A DNA stretch of 64,000 bases from CAVTYH01 sp963738835 (GCA_963738835.1 CAVTYH010000006.1:1-64000); one strand, 5' to 3'. Counted from the stretch's first letter, positions 11,006-21,056 are shown. Numbers and translations are program-made. The notes: a model not told the origin generated them from the sequence alone.

Positions 11006-11737
11006 GTTCGATGGGCGGGGAAGATCGCGAAATGAAACGGCGCCGGCCTCGTTGTTGCCCCTCCAGTTTACCCATCGCGCACCCGCCACTGCCAGAGTGC
11101 CACCCTTCTCCCTCTCCCCGCCGCGGGAGAGGGTTGGGGTGAGGGGGCCGTGAGGTGCGTTGTCGATGGTCAGGGGCGCGCTGTCCGTTGCCAGTTGTCC
11201 GGGGTCCGTTGCGACTGAGAACGGAAGACGAACATGCGCGCTGCGCAGAAAATTGAAAATCAAGGCGGCGATGTTTGGCAAAAGAGCCTGGAAAAGTGGG
11301 CTTTTTCGAAAAACATCGCCGCGTCATGGTCGCACCGCTGGAGCATCGCGCGGGAAGTGGTCGGATGTGTTGCGGCAGAGCGGGAGAAGTGCGTCGGTTC
11401 GAAAACCGCGAATTTCCCGGGGATTGCGCATTCTTGCCGCCGATCTTTTCCGCGCCGCGCGAGCCGTGATTGATTTTCGCCTGTTTTCTTCGGGAATTTC
11501 CACCTCGCGCAGACGCACGCCACAAAATTAAAAATCGAGGGTGAAATGTTGGCGCGAAAACCTCGGAAAACGTAGTGTTTTTTGACAAACATTTAAGCAT
11601 CACTTGACCCTTCGTCGGTTCACCGCTGAACGCGGCCCTTCAAAAACGCGAGAAATCCCGGACAAAACGCTCTGAATTCGTTTCTGCGATCGCTCCTCTT
11701 GATGCACAACATCGCGGCGAAATGCTGATCGGTTATA
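11006..11737. other. Intergenic region with one palindromic repeat, no gene seen
   Basis: It holds one copy of the CCCTCTCCC/GGGAGAGGG palindromic repeat (11107-11147) and a word-like stretch (about 11165-11220) of the GTCCGTTGCCAGTTGTCC kind. The open frames between 11230 and 11600 overlap each other on both strands and show no recognisable protein, so none is called. Confidence 0.6.
11107..11147. repeat. Family A interspersed palindromic repeat
   Basis: The core CCCTCTCCCC-GCC-GCGGGAGAGGG is followed by TTGGGGTGAGGG, which pairs with CCCTCACCCC in other copies. The same design recurs about fourteen times in the window, between genes and inside them. Confidence 0.85.
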
Positions 11738-11962
11738 ATGCAGGGCATGGGATTTTTTTGCGAACTCCAAGACACCCTGAACCGTCCGCTAAGTCGTCGC
11801 TTCACGATCCGCGACATAATGTTGTGGACCGCTATAGTGGCGCTGATAATCGGACTTTATAAACTGGAACCATTGCCGGACTGGACCAATTGGATCACCC
11901 CAGTCGCCGCGATTTTCGCCCTTGCAATCATAGGCATTAGCCGCGCGCTCCGAAGTAAATGA
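11738..11962 (+). CDS. Small membrane protein with RFTIRDIMLW motif
   Basis: A 74-residue protein. After a short N-terminus the motif 'RFTIRDIMLWTAIVALIIGL' forms the first membrane helix, and a second helix lies near residues 52-68 ('ITPVAAIFALAIIGI'). The same N-terminal motif occurs in the proteins starting at 18908 and 49208. A later in-frame start, or the ATG at 11747, is possible. The family is common in planctomycetes but has no known function. No partner gene is evident. Confidence 0.6.
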   Translation: MQGMGFFCELQDTLNRPLSRRFTIRDIMLWTAIVALIIGLYKLEPLPDWTNWITPVAAIFALAIIGISRALRSK

Positions 11963-12538
11963 TTTTTTGGGCAAGATCTGATCTATTGGGCAGAACGGTT
12001 TATTTAGGCAAAGCCAACATTATAGTGTACATATGGTAGTTTGTCAAGAAACGATTCATGCCACCGGCCAAAATTCTTGACATCCCCACAGCTTTTCCGC
12101 TTGCGGATGAAGGCCGGCGAAGTGCAACGGAAAAGTTCGACTTCTATGCCGGTTGAATTCGCATTCACGGCTGGGCAAGCAGAGGGTGTCCGGGAATTCG
12201 AGCTGCAAAATCGGGTGGCACGCCCGGAGTCTGCGACGGGCGTGGTTGGTAGATCCAAAAAGTAAAAGCGCCTAACAAAAAACCACGGGGGGCACTGGGA
12301 TCAGTCCGCCTTTGCCGACTATTTGATTGATTTTCGATCTTCCCCGTGCTCCCCGTGGTTCATTTTGTTTTGTGCGTAAGGATCACGCCCTTCGCCAAGC
12401 CTCAGGGCGTGCCACCCGGAATTCCCGAACAGCCTCGGGCAAGCCAGCAGTGTCACCCGGCACCCGGCGAATTCGGTGCGATTCTGTGGCGTTTTTGCAA
12501 CCTATAGTTGCTGTGGGCGGAGAAAGTCGCGGTGCCCG
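11963..12538. other. Intergenic region, inverted repeat, no gene seen
   Basis: Two related segments, AAACCACGGGGGGCACTGGG near 12281 and the inverted CCCCGTGCTCCCCGTGGTT near 12342, could pair across about 45 bases. Small frames on both strands lack recognisable features. Confidence 0.5.
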
Positions 12539-12805
12539 ATGTCTTTATCTTTGTTAGTTGCCGCATTTTTTGCGCTGGCGCTGATCGGCTTGCATGCCGC
12601 AGCGGCGCATTGGCACTGGCAGCTGGCCAGCTGTCTGATCCGCTGGTTGGAACGGCTCACGGTGGCGGTCGCCATTTCTCTGTTGGCGATCATGTTTTAT
12701 TTGTCGCTCTGCGGTTCGGCCGACGCCTGTTTGTCGGTGTCCGACTGGTTCCGCAATTTAGAACAGACCTTGCGCGATTGGTTCCACAGTCTGCCGCTGG
12801 GCTAA
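12539..12805 (+). CDS. Small two-helix membrane protein, unknown function
   Basis: An 88-residue protein starting 'MSLSLLVAAFFALALIGLHA' at 12539. Two hydrophobic segments (residues about 3-22 and 37-58) flank a short polar loop containing His and Trp, and the C-terminus is amphipathic ('WFRNLEQTLRDWF'). The start was preferred over the one at 12476 because the upstream extension is Cys/Arg-rich and unlike a protein start. It ends 50 bp from the convergent gene at 12855. I do not recognise the family. Confidence 0.5.
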   Translation: MSLSLLVAAFFALALIGLHAAAAHWHWQLASCLIRWLERLTVAVAISLLAIMFYLSLCGSADACLSVSDWFRNLEQTLRDWFHSLPLG

Positions 12806-12854
12806 ACTGACGCAAGATCGCTTGAACTCCGACCAAGAGAGGAAGGGTTCGTTG

Positions 12855-14358
12855 CTAAGCGATCGCGGTTGAGTTTGCGGCCAACTCGCCGTGGTGATGA
12901 CTGCCGTTGGCGGACGAATTGTTCGTATTCTCTTTCGCAGACGCCGGGCGCCGGCAGCCGAAGAAGCCGCGGCGGCGGATGACTTCGGCGACTTCGTCGG
13001 GCACCTTTTCGCTCCAGGTCGGATCGCCCGCTTTGATTTGCTCGATCACATCGCGTGAGAAAATCGGCAAATATTCCGGATTGAAATTGTCGAGCTGTTC
13101 GATGCAGTGCTTGCCGACCAGATATTCGTACAGCTTGCGTAGCTCGGGAGCGACTTCCAAATCGTCGACGGTCGTCAGCTTGCCCGTCGTGCGTTCCAAC
13201 AGCGGGTAGATGTACAATTTCAAATCGTTTTTGAACAGCCGGCCAAACGATTCCAAAATGCCGCCGTCGAGTTGGGAGTAAAACTTTTCGTCGAACAGGT
13301 CGCGCAAACTGGCCACGCCCATCGTGATGCCGATTTTCTGTTTCGTGTGCCGGGCCAAATACGCGGCCAGGCGGTAATACTCGAAATAATTGGAAATCAG
13401 CACCGTTTTGCCGCAAGCGGCCAGCACGTCGGCCCGGGCCAGAAAATCTCGCAGGTCGATTTCGCCGTTGCCATGTCCATTGGCGGCTTGCAGATTGTGC
13501 ATCGTGATTTCCATCAGCTGCACGACGTCTTGGCCTGCGACTTCCGGCTCGTGCGAAAACTTTTCGTGGGCCGAGTGCAGCATATCGACGTTCACATGCG
13601 TCACCGGCCGGAAGCTGCCACGTTCGACCAGAATCGGCCGCTTGTGCAGCACTTCGCTCGGTTGCAGCACCTCGCCGCTGGCGGAAAACATGGCGGCATC
13701 GCTGAGGCCCAATTGTACGAGCCTTAGACTCATCACGCGGTTATCGACGTGTCGGAAGGCGATGCCGGAGAATTCGATCATGTCGATTTCAATCCGCCGC
13801 GTCGTTAAATTGTCGAGCAAAGATTCGATGAGCTTGTCAGGCTCGTGATTCAGGAACGCCGCGCCGTACAGCAAGTTGACGCCGACGATGCCCAGCGCTT
13901 CTTGCTGCAAGCGCGTTTTCGGTGTCGAGCATGCGGACGTGCAAAATGATTTGGCTGTCTTGATCGCGCGGATGGGCCTGGAACCGCACGCCCATCCAAC
14001 CGTGGCATTCGTTCGTGCCTTTGAAGTTGCGGGCCGAGACGGTGTCGGCGAAGACGAAAAAGGCCGTGGTGTCGCCGCGGCTTTCACGTAGCCGATCTAA
14101 ATTGAGCGCCTGTTCATGATCGAGCATCGATTCCAGCCGTTGCCGGCAGACATAGCGATCGCACGGGCCGTAAATGGCGTCGCTCACGGTCATGTCGTAG
14201 GCCGACATGCTCTTGGCGATGGTGCCGGCCGCGCCACCAACGCGGAAGAACCAGCGCACCACTTCCTGGCCGGCGCCAATTTCGGCAAATGTGCCGTAGC
14301 GGCGCTGATCGAGATTAATGGCCAGGGCTTTTTGATCGGCGGTGAGATGGTCGTTCAT
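12855..14358 (-). CDS. Conserved protein of unknown function, about 500 residues, one frameshift
   Basis: The N-terminus 'LDQRRYGTFAEIGAGQEVV' and 'FFRVGGAAGTIAKSMSAYDM' belong to a widespread bacterial family that databases have variously labelled, including as TonB-dependent receptor. No signal peptide or beta-barrel is visible and the protein looks cytosolic. The frame changes near 13900: 'VRMLDTENAL' is followed in another frame by 'QQEALGIVGVNLLYGAAF', which fits one extra base. Later conserved parts include 'TVLISNYFEYYRLAAYLAR' and 'KIGITMGVASLRDLFDE'. The C-terminal about 40 residues (Asn/Ser/His-rich) are not conserved-looking. No function is assigned. Confidence 0.75.
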
Positions 14359-14380
14359 GGTGGGTTAATCCTGATTTAAC

Positions 14381-14458
14381 GTTGTAGGAGCCGTCTCTCG
14401 ACGGCGATTGACGTGCCAAACGGTTGGTCCGTCGGCGACAGGAGTCGCTTCCTACAGG
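14381..14458. repeat. REP-like inverted repeat (TGTAGGAG...CTTCCTACA)
   Basis: The ends TGTAGGAGCCGTC (about 14383) and GAGTCGCTTCCTACA (about 14442-14456) are inverted copies, with inner arms GACGGCGA and GTCGGCGACA. The pattern matches the extragenic palindromes common in many bacteria. It lies between the start of the unknown gene and the next divergent gene. Confidence 0.7.
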
Positions 14459-14615
14459 CTTGCAAACATAGCTTTTTCGGCTGACATCGGCGGGCGGAAG
14501 GCGTTAAAATCGGCCTTGCTGAATTGGCGATCCGTGCTGCGGCGGAGCCGGCAACACGGTTAAGACGCCCCCTGGCGGCACCTCACACACCCACAACACG
14601 GCTATTGGCGCCTTC

Positions 14616-15446
14616 ATGTTCCGCGATTCACGCGTATTTCTGAAGCAGTTCTTTCGGCAGTATCACACCACGGGCTCGGTGCTTCCTAGCAGCCGGGCGC
14701 TGGCGAAGGCGCTGTGTAGGTACGTGGATTATAAGACAGTAGCAGATTTGAGCAACGGCACACCGGAGCAGCATACTGACTCCCAGCCCCCTCACCCCAG
14801 CCCTCTCCCACCGGGGGAGAGGAAGACAGTAGCGCAATCGCCCCTTCACCCCTTCTCCCCTTCACCCCTGCACGCCCCGGTCGCTGACGCTCCCGGCTCG
14901 CCGAGCATCGCCAAGGAGGCAAATGCAGGACGGCAAATTCTAGAGGTTGGGCCGGGAACCGGCGCAGTGACGGCACGGTTGGTCACGTCGTTACGGCCCG
15001 ACGATCGGTTGACGTTGTGCGAGCTGAATGACGATTTCGTGCGACATTTGCAGCAGCGATTCGCCACCGAACCGGATTTTGCGGCCGTCGCCGAGCGGAC
15101 GCAAATCGAACACAAGCGGCTCGAAAATCTGCCGGGCGAGCACTGTTACGACGTTATCATTTCCGGCCTGCCACTGAATAATTTCGAGGTGCGCGAAGTC
15201 GAGCAAATTCTCGACATTTTTCGCCGCTTGCTGAAGCCCGGGGGAACGCTGTCGTTCTTCGAGTACATTGCCATTCGCAAGGCCAAATCGCTGGTCACAA
15301 CCGGGGCTGGGCGCGCTCGCTTGCGGGGCATCGGTCAGGCGCTCGAGCGGATTTTGAACGGCCAGGAAATCAAGCGCGATTGGGTTTGGCCCAATGTGCC
15401 GCCGGCGTGGGTGCATCACGTGCGGCTGGGGACGCTTAAAGTGTAG
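14616..15446 (+). CDS. Class I SAM methyltransferase (phospholipid N-methyltransferase-like) with repeat-derived insert
   Basis: A 276-residue protein. The N-terminus 'FLKQFFRQYHTTGSVLPSSR' is typical of PmtA-like or KsgA-related small methyltransferases. Motif I is 'QILEVGPGTGAVTARL', motif II contains 'LCELNDDFV' and motif IV is 'DVIISGLPLNNF'. Residues about 50-105, between the N-terminus and motif I, are translated interspersed repeats: a family A copy (14787-14822, 'PHPSPLPPGER') and a family B copy (14839-14903, 'SPLHPFSPSPLHAPVADAPG'). Homologous enzymes join these flanking parts with a short linker, so the insert is probably a tolerated loop. Phosphatidylethanolamine methylation is a plausible but unproven role. 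Confidence 0.8.
   Translation: MFRDSRVFLKQFFRQYHTTGSVLPSSRALAKALCRYVDYKTVADLSNGTPEQHTDSQPPHPSPLPPGERKTVAQSPLHPFSPSPLHAPVADAPGSPSIAKEANAGRQILEVGPGTGAVTARLVTSLRPDDRLTLCELNDDFVRHLQQRFATEPDFAAVAERTQIEHKRLENLPGEHCYDVIISGLPLNNFEVREVEQILDIFRRLLKPGGTLSFFEYIAIRKAKSLVTTGAGRARLRGIGQALERILNGQEIKRDWVWPNVPPAWVHHVRLGTLKV
14787..14903. repeat. Family A and family B repeats inside a coding sequence
   Basis: Positions 14787-14822 carry CCCCTCACCCCAGCCCTCTC and the GGGGGAGAGG arm. Positions 14839-14903 carry CCCCTTCACCCCTTC tandem units followed by GGTCGCTGACGCTCCCGG. Both keep the methyltransferase frame open. The second is closely similar to the segments at 61364-61428 and 63654-63718. Confidence 0.85.
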
Positions 15447-15497
15447 CGGCGGAGCTTGCTCCGCGATTAGCGCTGGGCCGAGCCCAGCCGCTCCACA
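15441..15497. repeat. Hairpin repeat (family D) at the 3' end of a gene
   Basis: It begins at the stop codon with GTGTAGCGG and contains two perfect hairpins, GCGGAGC-TT-GCTCCGC and GCTGGGC-CGA-GCCCAGC. Related GTGTAGCGGCCGGGCT hairpins lie at 28039-28070 and 53158-53187, also just after stop codons. There is no T-run, so it is a repeat and not clearly a terminator. Confidence 0.65.
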
Positions 15498-15757
15498 GGC
15501 CGCTCACCTTGGATTGGCAGAGGGTCCGCAATTTCCGGTTCGTCGTTTTGGCCGCTGGCATGCCCGTCATATTCGGCACAATCGGCGGCTAGAACCCAAG
15601 CCGTTTTGACCACGTTAAGTCTGCGTCCTATATCAGAATAGGATTGTTGGCGGACTCTATCCCAGCGTGGCGCTGGCTCCAGATGTTTGCCAGCGCGTCA
15701 GTTCGGCTGCGCGGCCGGCTTGCGCGGACGATGGCGCAACCTTGTAAACCAAGTGCC

Positions 15758-17606
15758 ATGGAAGAGCGACGCCTGCAGACGACCGCCGAAGACACCTGGA
15801 GCGACGAATTCTCCCAGGCGTTAAGTGCGCGCCGTCAGCAAGCGCTCGATCTCTTGGCGGCGCAGCAGCAACAGTTCCAACAGATCGAGGCCGATCTGGA
15901 AAGCCGGCTGACGGAAGCCGAAGCTCAGATTGCCGCTGGGCTGGGCGAGACAAGCAATCAATCGAAGGTCGAACTGGAGCAACTGGCCGGATCGCTTCAG
16001 CAGCAAGCAGAGGACCTTTCGCGACAGCAAACACAATTAGTGGCCGATCGAGCGGAGATCGCCTCGCGGCAGGCAGAATTGCAGTTGGCGCGCGAGCAAC
16101 TTTCCAAACAACATCGGGAACTGGCCGACCAGCAGCGGCAAGAGCGCGAACAAATCGACCGGCGGACCGCGGAGTTGGAAACCGCGGCGTCGAAAATCAA
16201 ACAAGCGGAACTGCGCCTTGACGCTGGCTCAGGAAGAGCATCAAAGCGAAGTCACGCAGTTGACCGCACGCCGCGCCCGGCTCGACGAACAGCAGCAGCG
16301 GATCGAAAAAGAGCTGGAAGATTTGGCAAAAGGGCGCGAAGATTTGCAAGATCAACGCCGCCGCATCGCGCAGCAGTTCAAAGTTGAGCGGACGGCGATG
16401 GTGCACGAGCGAGAACTGGCCCGCGCCGAAATTGAACATCAGCGCGCGGCGGCGCAAAAAGAGGCCGAGCGATCGCAGGCTTTGCTGCGCGAAGATCGCA
16501 CGGTGCTGGAGCAGGAGATCGATCGTGCCCGGCAGCAATTGAAGCGCCACAGCGACCAATCGCAGCAAGAAACAAATGCGTTCGAAGAAGCCCAGCGGCA
16601 ATGGGAAGAAACGCGGCGGCAGTTGGAAAAACGTCGCGATGATCAGTCGGCCGATTTGTTTGCGGTGCAGCAAGAGGTTCAGCGCTTGAATTCGGCGCTG
16701 GATCAATCACAGCGGACTGCGAACGAAAATCGGCAATTGCTCGATGAACTCAAAGATCAGCATGAAGTCCTGCGGCAACATGTAGAACAACAATCCGGCG
16801 GAAATGCAGCAAACACCGCGTTGATATCTGATTTGCGAAATGAATGTTCCACGCTGACCGATCGCATAAAACAACTGGAGCGCGAGCTGTCCGAGACGGA
16901 AAATCGGATCGCCGCCCAGCCGGCGCCGGAAGATACACAGCGCATTGAGGACTTGCATCGACGCTTCGAGATGGCTGTGGACGATGTACGGCAACTGAAA
17001 CGGCGCAATGCGGAGCTGGAAGAAGAGTTGGCCGCTTCTCTAGCAGGCAAGGCTAAAGCCACCGCCGGCGGCGCGCTGTCCAACATGGATTGGGAAGCAA
17101 CCAAACGCAAGCTGATGGCGCAGCTGCAAGACGACGGAGAACAGTTCGGCGGCAATTTGACCGACGAAGAACGCTTGACCGTCGAAGGCGCCATCCGCAT
17201 TACCGACGATGCGGTTGTTCAGCGTGATCGAGAAATTGCTGAACTGAAGCAGCGTCTGGCGGGGCAAGATGCGGCGCCTTCGCCAACGGCTGAACCGCCG
17301 GCCGCCGAAGTGGCGAAAATTCTCGATGCCGACGCCCTGATCAAAGAGGAACGCCAACGTTTGCTCGCCATGCAAAACGAATGGCAGGACAAGCTGCGGC
17401 AGGCAGAGGTGGAAATTTCCGTCCAACGCGCGAAGGTCGCCCGGGAGCGCGCCGAACTGGAAGAACGACTGCGCGTGCTGGAGGAGGCAAAAGCCTCGCT
17501 GGCCGCCGACCAGGCCAACGCAGTACCACGCTCGCCAGAGGATCCCAAGAAACCGGCCCGGCGCTGGTTAGAGCGGTTGGGGTTGAAGGAAACCGACCAA
17601 GAGTGA
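15758..17606 (+). CDS. Long coiled-coil protein, unknown function, one frameshift
   Basis: About 615 residues rich in Gln, Glu, Arg and Ala with heptad repeats from about residue 20 to 400 ('QQQIEADLESRLTEAEAQIA'-type stretches). A less helical middle follows, then a second coiled coil ('LIKEERQRLLAMQNEWQDKL') and a conserved-looking C-terminal tail ('PARRWLERLGLKE'). The frame changes near 16220: 'KIKQAELRL' continues as 'TLAQEEHQSEVTQL' one base out. No signal peptide, ATPase motif or membrane segment is visible. A scaffold or cell-division-like role is possible but not shown. The start at 15758 (MEERRLQ) was taken because upstream codons lack heptads. The first in-frame ATG is 15644. Confidence 0.75.
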
Positions 17607-17613
17607 AGCGCGC

Positions 17614-18810
17614 TCAATTTTTTCCGCCCAGCGCTTCCAGCGTTTTCTCCGCCGCCTGCACGCCGTGCGGATCGAGCTGCGCAATTTGTCGAGTGCAGCG
17701 GCGGCTTCGGTCAATGGGCAAGCCGTGAGATAGCCGACGACAGCGCGCTGAGTCACCGGATCGGCGATGCCCTGGCGATCGTAGAGCGACGAGATGCGCT
17801 CGAGCGCCGACCAGCGCTGCCAGCGGGCCAAATCGGTAATGGCGGCGGCCGCTGTGCCGGGGCGATCGAGCAGTTTCTCGACGGCGGCAGCGACCGCGGG
17901 TCGATCGGCGACCGGGCCAAATTCATAGTAGAAACGCAAGGCCGTTTGCGCGGTGCCGCACATCTCCTTCCGCGGCTTTTGGGTTGGTGACGATGCGCTC
18001 GGTAATCTGGTCGATGCCCCGGCGACCATCGGCGATGAGAAAACCGCCGAGCACGCCGTCGAAGCCGGCGCGAAAATCGCCGCCGGGAGCCACGTCGGCG
18101 GCGACCAGTTTTTTGAGCAGAGCGAGATTCGCGGTGCGCCCGCTGCCATTTGCGGTCAGACCCAGCGCCAGTCCGTAAAATCCTTTTCGTTCGGCTGGCA
18201 CGTTCGAGTCAACCATCCAATCGCGCAGCTTTGCCGCCGATAGTATGTTGCCGACTTGCATCACTTTGTCGTACGGAGCGTGGCCGAATTCGAGGAAGGC
18301 ATCTTCGGCAATCAGCGGATCGGCGCTCTCCAAAAATCTGGCGAAGTATTTCAATCGCTCTTCAACACTGCTGCGCGAATCCGGAAACCGGGCAACGTAA
18401 GCGAAGCCAACTTCCGTTAGCGACACGCACTGCCAATCGAGTTTTTCCAAAGGCGTCTCTTGATCGCCGGTGCCGAGAATCAAGGCTAATGTGCCCGGCT
18501 TGATGTCTTGCGCTGATTTGATTTGCACCGCCTGGAGACCCGTCAACAGTTCTTTGCCATGGAGCGGATGACGAACGGAAAAATCGCCACGCGGAATGCT
18601 GGTAATGGGATGCACTTCGGTGCATTCGCCTAGGAAAGCGACATTTGCGGAGTCGACCTGCTGAGCCAACGTGGGCTTAACCGCGGTGCAAAAGGGGCAG
18701 GCCAGGGCCGGGGAAGTAAGCCCGATTTGAAAAGCAATCACCGCGACTAGGAAGCGATTGCAGATTGCCGATTGCAGAATGCAGCTTGCAGAATGATTGC
18801 GGCGATTCAT
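17614..18810 (-). CDS. Secreted CPFC-motif protein, unknown function, two frameshifts
   Basis: The signal peptide ('FLVAVIAFQIGLTSPALA') is followed directly by 'CPFCTAVKPTLAQQV'. It is a paralogue of the protein at 21057-22319, which has the same layout. Frame changes occur near 17950 ('NPKAAEGDVRHR' to 'MCGTAQTALRFYYEF') and near 17675. After the second shift the end reads 'DPHGVQAAEKTLEALGGKN' and stops at 17614. The C-terminal half looks like helical repeats. The start at 18810 overlaps the stop of the 32-codon frame upstream (TGATG), which supports it. Part of the signal region ('CILQSAICN') is repeat-like. The CPFC pair could bind metal or form a disulfide. The role is unknown. Confidence 0.75.
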
Positions 18811-18908
18811 CAGCGGCACGTTTGCCTTTCGCCGACCGACCCGGTCACGCAGACTGCCACCAAGGCATCCAGCCAGAGCAAGTCGCGGATGGTGAAGCGG
18901 AGATGCAT
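18810..18908 (-). CDS. 32-residue RFTIRDLLW membrane peptide
   Basis: A short frame starting 'MHLRFTIRDLLWLDALVAV' with one hydrophobic stretch and ending 'GERQTCR'. It lies 3 bp after the ferredoxin-like gene and its TGA shares a base with the ATG of the next gene. Its N-terminus matches the proteins at 11738 and 49208. It may be a true small protein or the stump of a longer member cut by a frameshift. Confidence 0.5.
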   Translation of the reverse strand: MHLRFTIRDLLWLDALVAVCVTGSVGERQTCR

Positions 18909-18911
18909 GGG

Positions 18912-19253
18912 TCACCAAAATCTCCACCACGGGCGTGTGCTGCCCGCTATTGCATCTGGATGATCACATGCCTCGGCCGTTCCACTGGCGTTCAACCGCG
19001 CGATAATCTCCGGATCACGCCCCCGATAACGTGTTGCACCGCAGCAGCCGACGGTTAAAGCAAGGATCGCCCGATCTGTTTCGGCTGACGATTGCGGCTG
19101 ACGCTTGAAATAACAATGGCCGGTTTCATCGTGGGCCATCAAATCGGGGGCTTCATGCTCTGGGGCTTCACAGGAGATACACATACCATCTTCCACATAG
19201 AAATCTCCCGGAGCATTAAGATGATAGGCCTTGGGAGTTTTCTTGAAAAACAT
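18912..19253 (-). CDS. Ferredoxin-like small protein
   Basis: A 113-residue protein: 'NAPGDFYVEDGMCISCEAPE' with a CxxC pair, then 'GHCYFKRQPQSSAETDRAI', then 'VGCCGATRYRGRDPEIIARL'. The layout resembles single-cluster [4Fe-4S] ferredoxin-like proteins, with four or more Cys spread over the chain. The usual dense CxxCxxC motif is absent, so cluster binding is uncertain. The start at 19253 has a strong GGGAGGA site 6-7 nt upstream and was preferred over 19280. It heads a tight minus-strand group with the 32-residue peptide and the CPFC protein. Confidence 0.65.
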   Translation of the reverse strand: MFFKKTPKAYHLNAPGDFYVEDGMCISCEAPEHEAPDLMAHDETGHCYFKRQPQSSAETDRAILALTVGCCGATRYRGRDPEIIARLNASGTAEACDHPDAIAGSTRPWWRFW

Positions 19254-19525
19254 GGGTTCCTCCCCCGTGGCGGTCAGCATTCAGTCTAGCGATTTGAAAT
19301 TCACGAAGCAAAACGAGCCGGTTCAAATGGATGCCACGGGGCGAGTCGTGCTACGGCTACCTTCCAGCCAACAAAAACCTCCGGCGGGCACTAGCGTACT
19401 GCTCATCATCGTGTAGTGCCTGCAATCGCCGGTGTGCAACGCACACCCGAGAATTTGCCAGTGGACACTCTACCCGCTCATCTCCGGAGACTATTAGCCT
19501 CCGGCTAAAAAGGCAACGAACTGAC

Positions 19526-20170
19526 TCACTGCACCTTTTCGCCTTGCAAGTGGTAGATCGCCAGGCATTTATCGTCGGGGCCACGGATTTCTTCGATCGA
19601 AAACACGCCTTCGACGGCCACCGGGCGGGTCGTGAAATCGGTCGATTTGCCGTCTTCCATTTTCACGACGATGCAATCGTACAGCGCGGCGCCGGGGCCG
19701 AAGCAGCATTGCATGTTGTCGCGCACCAGCACGAACTGCGTCAGGCCAGATTGCTGAAAGCTGGGCAAAATGTAACCGCGGATGCGGATTTTCGAACTGG
19801 CCAGCTTTTCGATGGCCGGGGTAATCATCTTCCGCACAAAGGGCTCGTCTTTTTGCATGTCGAACTTGACAGTGTCGAAGGTGATGTCACGCGCCGGCAG
19901 GCGAGATCCATCGGGCTTGGCCGATGCCGCTTGCGGCTTAGCAGGCGAATCGCTGGATGATGGATTATCGTTTGACCGTGCGGCCGACTGTGGCATATCA
20001 GCAGCGGGCTTGGACGACGCAGCAGGAATTGCACCGCTGCTTGTCATTGCGGCCGGCGAACTTCGATCGGCGCAGCCCGCTGTACCCGCGAAGCCGCAAG
20101 CGGCGATCACGGCCAGCAAAGTCATTTTGGCAGCTGCCTTCTGCATTCTGCTTTCAGCCTTTCGCATCAT
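19526..20170 (-). CDS. DUF3299 lipoprotein
   Basis: A 214-residue protein with a lipoprotein signal ('AVIAACGFAGTAGC'), a low-complexity Ser/Ala/Pro linker to about residue 85, and a C-terminal DUF3299 domain ('IRIRGYILPSFQQSGLTQFV', 'LVRDNMQCCFGPGAALYDCI'). The paired Cys in 'CCFG' recurs in the neighbour upstream. DUF3299 proteins are often encoded beside ABC transporters that handle metals. The ATG overlaps the stop of the preceding DUF3299 gene by 4 bases, so the two are translationally coupled. Confidence 0.85.
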   Translation of the reverse strand: MMRKAESRMQKAAAKMTLLAVIAACGFAGTAGCADRSSPAAMTSSGAIPAASSKPAADMPQSAARSNDNPSSSDSPAKPQAASAKPDGSRLPARDITFDTVKFDMQKDEPFVRKMITPAIEKLASSKIRIRGYILPSFQQSGLTQFVLVRDNMQCCFGPGAALYDCIVVKMEDGKSTDFTTRPVAVEGVFSIEEIRGPDDKCLAIYHLQGEKVQ

Positions 20171-20943
20171 CGCAGCGTTGCGTCATCGAGCCGATAGAGC
20201 ACCGCCCCTTTGGCATCGACGGCGCTTTCCGGCGGCATCACGTGAAACATTCCGGCCACTTTAAACAGTTTGTTCGAAAACCGAAATCCCTTTGGATCGT
20301 TCAGCGACACCAGAATTCGGTCGGTGACTTTGGGATTGCCGCCGAAGCAGCACTCGCCTTGATCGCGCACCAGCAAGAAGCGTGTGATGCCTTCCTGCCG
20401 CTGGCCCGGGTAAACGTAACCTTTGATAAAAACCTGTTTGCCTTCGAGTGCTTTGGCTTCGATCGGCGCACGATCGGGCGGGTCGCCCTGATACGGTTGC
20501 AAATCGGCGTAGGAGATGCGGTTATATCCTTCCGGCACTTCCGTGGCATAACTGTAACTCAGCCACCCGGCGCCGGCGATCCCAAATACCAGCGCCAGTC
20601 CGGTGCCGGCAATCGCCAATTTGCGGCCGGTGTATTCTTCGCGCCGCTGGCTGATTTGCCGCAACGCCAATAAGCCCAGCGCCAAAGCGGCCACGGGGAT
20701 CAGCAAGAGCAGCCAATCGAGCAGCGCCAGCGCCGACAGAATTCCCAAGGCCAACGAAGCAACGGCCGGCGTCGAGAGGGCGCGATAATCGTCGGCCGGA
20801 TCGTAATCGTCGGTAATGTCGTCGGCAAAGTCTGCCACATCGGACGACGACAGTCCGTTTTGGTCGACGAGCTTTTCGTCAACGAGATTCTCTTCAATTT
20901 CCGCCGGACGAGTTTCCACAAGCACACCTTTTAATTCCGACAC
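20167..20943 (-). CDS. Membrane protein with DUF4190-like helices and DUF3299 domain
   Basis: A 258-residue protein. An acidic N-terminus (Asp/Glu-rich, residues 10-55) is followed by two close membrane helices ('ASLALGILSALALLDWLLLL' and 'GRKLAIAGTGLALVFGIAG') of the DUF4190 kind, then an extracytoplasmic DUF3299 domain ('QVFIKGYVYPGQRQEGITRF', 'LVRDQGECCFGGNPKVTDRI'). It overlaps the lipoprotein paralogue by 4 bp, so the two probably act together, one anchored by lipid and one by helices. Confidence 0.85.
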   Translation of the reverse strand: MSELKGVLVETRPAEIEENLVDEKLVDQNGLSSSDVADFADDITDDYDPADDYRALSTPAVASLALGILSALALLDWLLLLIPVAALALGLLALRQISQRREEYTGRKLAIAGTGLALVFGIAGAGWLSYSYATEVPEGYNRISYADLQPYQGDPPDRAPIEAKALEGKQVFIKGYVYPGQRQEGITRFLLVRDQGECCFGGNPKVTDRILVSLNDPKGFRFSNKLFKVAGMFHVMPPESAVDAKGAVLYRLDDATLR

Positions 20944-20951
20944 TTGCTCGG

Positions 20952-21051
20952 TTCCCTTCCCCCTTGCGGGAGAGGGTTAGGGTGAGGGGTTGAACAGCTT
21001 TTGAATCTCCGTCACCCGCGCCCCAGCCCTCTCCCGTCGAGGGAGTGGGGG
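20952..21051. repeat. Two family A palindromic repeats between genes
   Basis: One copy lies at 20952-20989 (CCCCTTGCGGGAGAGGGTTA then GGGTGAGGGG) and an inverted one at 21011-21051 (CACCCGCGCCCCAGCCCTCT then the GAGGGAG arm). They fill the gap between the DUF3299 gene and the CPFC gene. Confidence 0.85.
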
Positions 21052-21056
21052 ATTTT

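Noticed and set aside
11230..11600. Overlapping small frames on both strands
   Set aside because: They overlap each other and none shows a domain, signal peptide or ribosome site.
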